Below, in pieces: positions 63,090 to 64,000 of a stretch of DNA of 64,000 nucleotides; within the stretch, counting starts at the first letter, position 1, and each line of letters begins with the position of its first letter. Source of the DNA: a gamma proteobacterium HIMB55 (GTDB lineage Bacteria > Pseudomonadota > Gammaproteobacteria > Pseudomonadales > Halieaceae). Below the pieces are notes generated by a model. It was given only the letters and a program-made list of their open reading frames with translations, did not search any database and was not told the DNA's origin. The stretch is taken from the NCBI GenBank assembly GCA_000227505.4, contig AGIF02000001.1:62001-126000 (forward strand), read 5' to 3'. The translations under genes and the position numbers were made by a program.

Positions 63090-64000
63090 TTGAAAAAACC
63101 TTCCAAGCCTCAAACGCTGCAAGACCCTCAAGCGTCACGTGAGGCAGAAAAATACGAACAGCCTATAGCTAGCCGCGAACTTATCCTCGAGGTGATGGCG
63201 GAGCGTGATGTACCTATGCGGATGTCCGAGTTGGCGGATGCCTTGGGTATCGTCAACGATAGCGACCTGTTCTCCCTGCAAAAGCGATTGCGTGCGATGC
63301 AGCGCGACGGCCAGATCGTCTCGGGTCGCAGAGGTGCTTTGGGGCTTCCCAAGAAAATGGACTTGGTGAAGTGCAAAGTGATTGGTCATCGAGACGGTTA
63401 CGGATTTGCCTCACCTGTTGAGGACGGTGACGACTTCTTCCTGTCGAGCCGTCAGATGTTCCGCGTCTTCGATGGCGATGAAGTGCTGGTCGCAGAGTCA
63501 GGCTTTGACGATAAGGGTAGGCCCTCGGGACAGATTGTTGAGGTGCTAACCCGTGCACATACATCGATCGTTGGTCGCTACATGGAAGAAGGTGGCATCG
63601 GCTACCTGTTGCCCCACAACCGACGAATCAGCAATCACGTACTTATTCCCCCGAAGGCCAAGGCGGGTGCGAAGTCTGGGCAGCTAGTGTCAGTCAAAAT
63701 CACCGGCTACCCGACCGAGGTTCTGGGTGCCAAGGGCGAGGTTGAGGAGATACTTGGCGATCATTTGGATCCAGGTCTCGAGATCGATGTCGCGATCCGC
63801 GCACACGACATTCCTAACGAATGGCCAGAAGAGGTGCTGTCCGAGGCAGGGGCATTGCGTGATGAGCCCTCGGAATCGGATAAGAAAAACCGAGTCGATC
63901 TTAGAAAACTCGGGCTCGTCACTATCGATGGTGAGGATGCTCGGGACTTCGATGACGCGGTTTACTGCGAGACCGAGGGGTCTGGGTTTCGACTTTGGGT
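63090..64000 (+). CDS. rnr: ribonuclease R, N-terminal part (runs off the window)
   Basis: About 303 aa visible, reading from a TTG at 63090 (LKKPSKPQTLQDPQ as M-start; the sequence ASREAEKYEQPIASRELILE is typical of RNase R starts). It has the N-terminal helix-turn-helix (MRMSELADALGIVNDSDLFS), cold-shock domains (GHRDGYGFASPVEDGDDFFL) and the beginning of the RNB domain (VTIDGEDARDFDDAV). RNase R degrades structured RNA 3' to 5'. The start codon is uncertain because no ATG is close by. It follows tRNA-Leu, the usual order. Confidence 0.92.
   Translation, partial: MKKPSKPQTLQDPQASREAEKYEQPIASRELILEVMAERDVPMRMSELADALGIVNDSDLFSLQKRLRAMQRDGQIVSGRRGALGLPKKMDLVKCKVIGHRDGYGFASPVEDGDDFFLSSRQMFRVFDGDEVLVAESGFDDKGRPSGQIVEVLTRAHTSIVGRYMEEGGIGYLLPHNRRISNHVLIPPKAKAGAKSGQLVSVKITGYPTEVLGAKGEVEEILGDHLDPGLEIDVAIRAHDIPNEWPEEVLSEAGALRDEPSESDKKNRVDLRKLGLVTIDGEDARDFDDAVYCETEGSGFRLW

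Noticed and set aside
62724-63131. 135-aa reading on the minus strand over the tRNA, checked as an integrase remnant
   Set aside because: It passes through the tRNA-Leu gene, and the part outside the tRNA shows none of the tyrosine recombinase motifs.

Overview
The window looks like a chromosome segment of an aerobic marine gammaproteobacterium. The core gene order tsaE-amiB-mutL-miaA-hfq-hflX-hflK-hflC-hisZ-purA, with tRNA-Leu(CAG) and rnr further on, is the classic gammaproteobacterial arrangement seen in Pseudomonas. Many CoA-ester genes and DUF families suggest a Halieaceae/OM60-NOR5-like lineage; that placement is inference from memory of gene content, not from a search.

Layout. (1) 84-14840, minus strand: thirteen tightly packed genes, many joined by TAATG or ATGA overlaps, encoding a cell-envelope machine: a TonB-C-domain periplasmic protein, four lipoproteins, a membrane-anchored TPR protein, a membrane-anchored PEGA/SUMF1 protein, a small exported protein, an ExbB/TolQ-like proton channel, an actin/Hsp70-fold-like cytoplasmic protein, two von Willebrand A proteins with ExbD-like anchors, and an M48 lipoprotein metalloprotease. 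I do not recognise it as a named system, and it is the best candidate here for something undescribed. (2) 14991-23406: thioesterase, gamma-glutamyltransferase, pdxH, cinA, asnS and an RNase II. (3) 24033-29397: PhoH-type PIN-ATPase, an outer-membrane-like protein, rsgA, orn, queG. (4) 29444-41150, plus strand: the tsaE to purA block ending in a YdcF-like gene. (5) 41211-56477: lipid and CoA-ester metabolism mixed with small DUF genes, an AraC-type regulator, a LamG protein and a DUF5916 outer-membrane protein. A kinase (APH/ACAD10-like), an acyl-CoA dehydrogenase, an SDR and an acyl-CoA ligase could form a 4-hydroxyacyl-CoA degradation route. (6) 56601-62879: a putative genomic island, bounded by a 17-bp direct repeat of the tRNA-Leu 3' end, carrying SDR, P450, DUF3237, Baeyer-Villiger monooxygenase and HSL-type esterase under a divergent TetR regulator: a coherent hydroxylate-oxidise-insert oxygen-hydrolyse pathway. 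(7) 62880-64000: tRNA-Leu(CAG) and the start of rnr.

In many gammaproteobacteria tRNA-Leu and rnr sit soon after purA. Here about 21.7 kb (41.15-62.88 kb) lies between them, so regions 5 and 6 look like lineage-specific insertions into a conserved neighbourhood, region 6 being the most recent by its att-like repeats. No integrase, IS element, CRISPR array or rRNA was seen.
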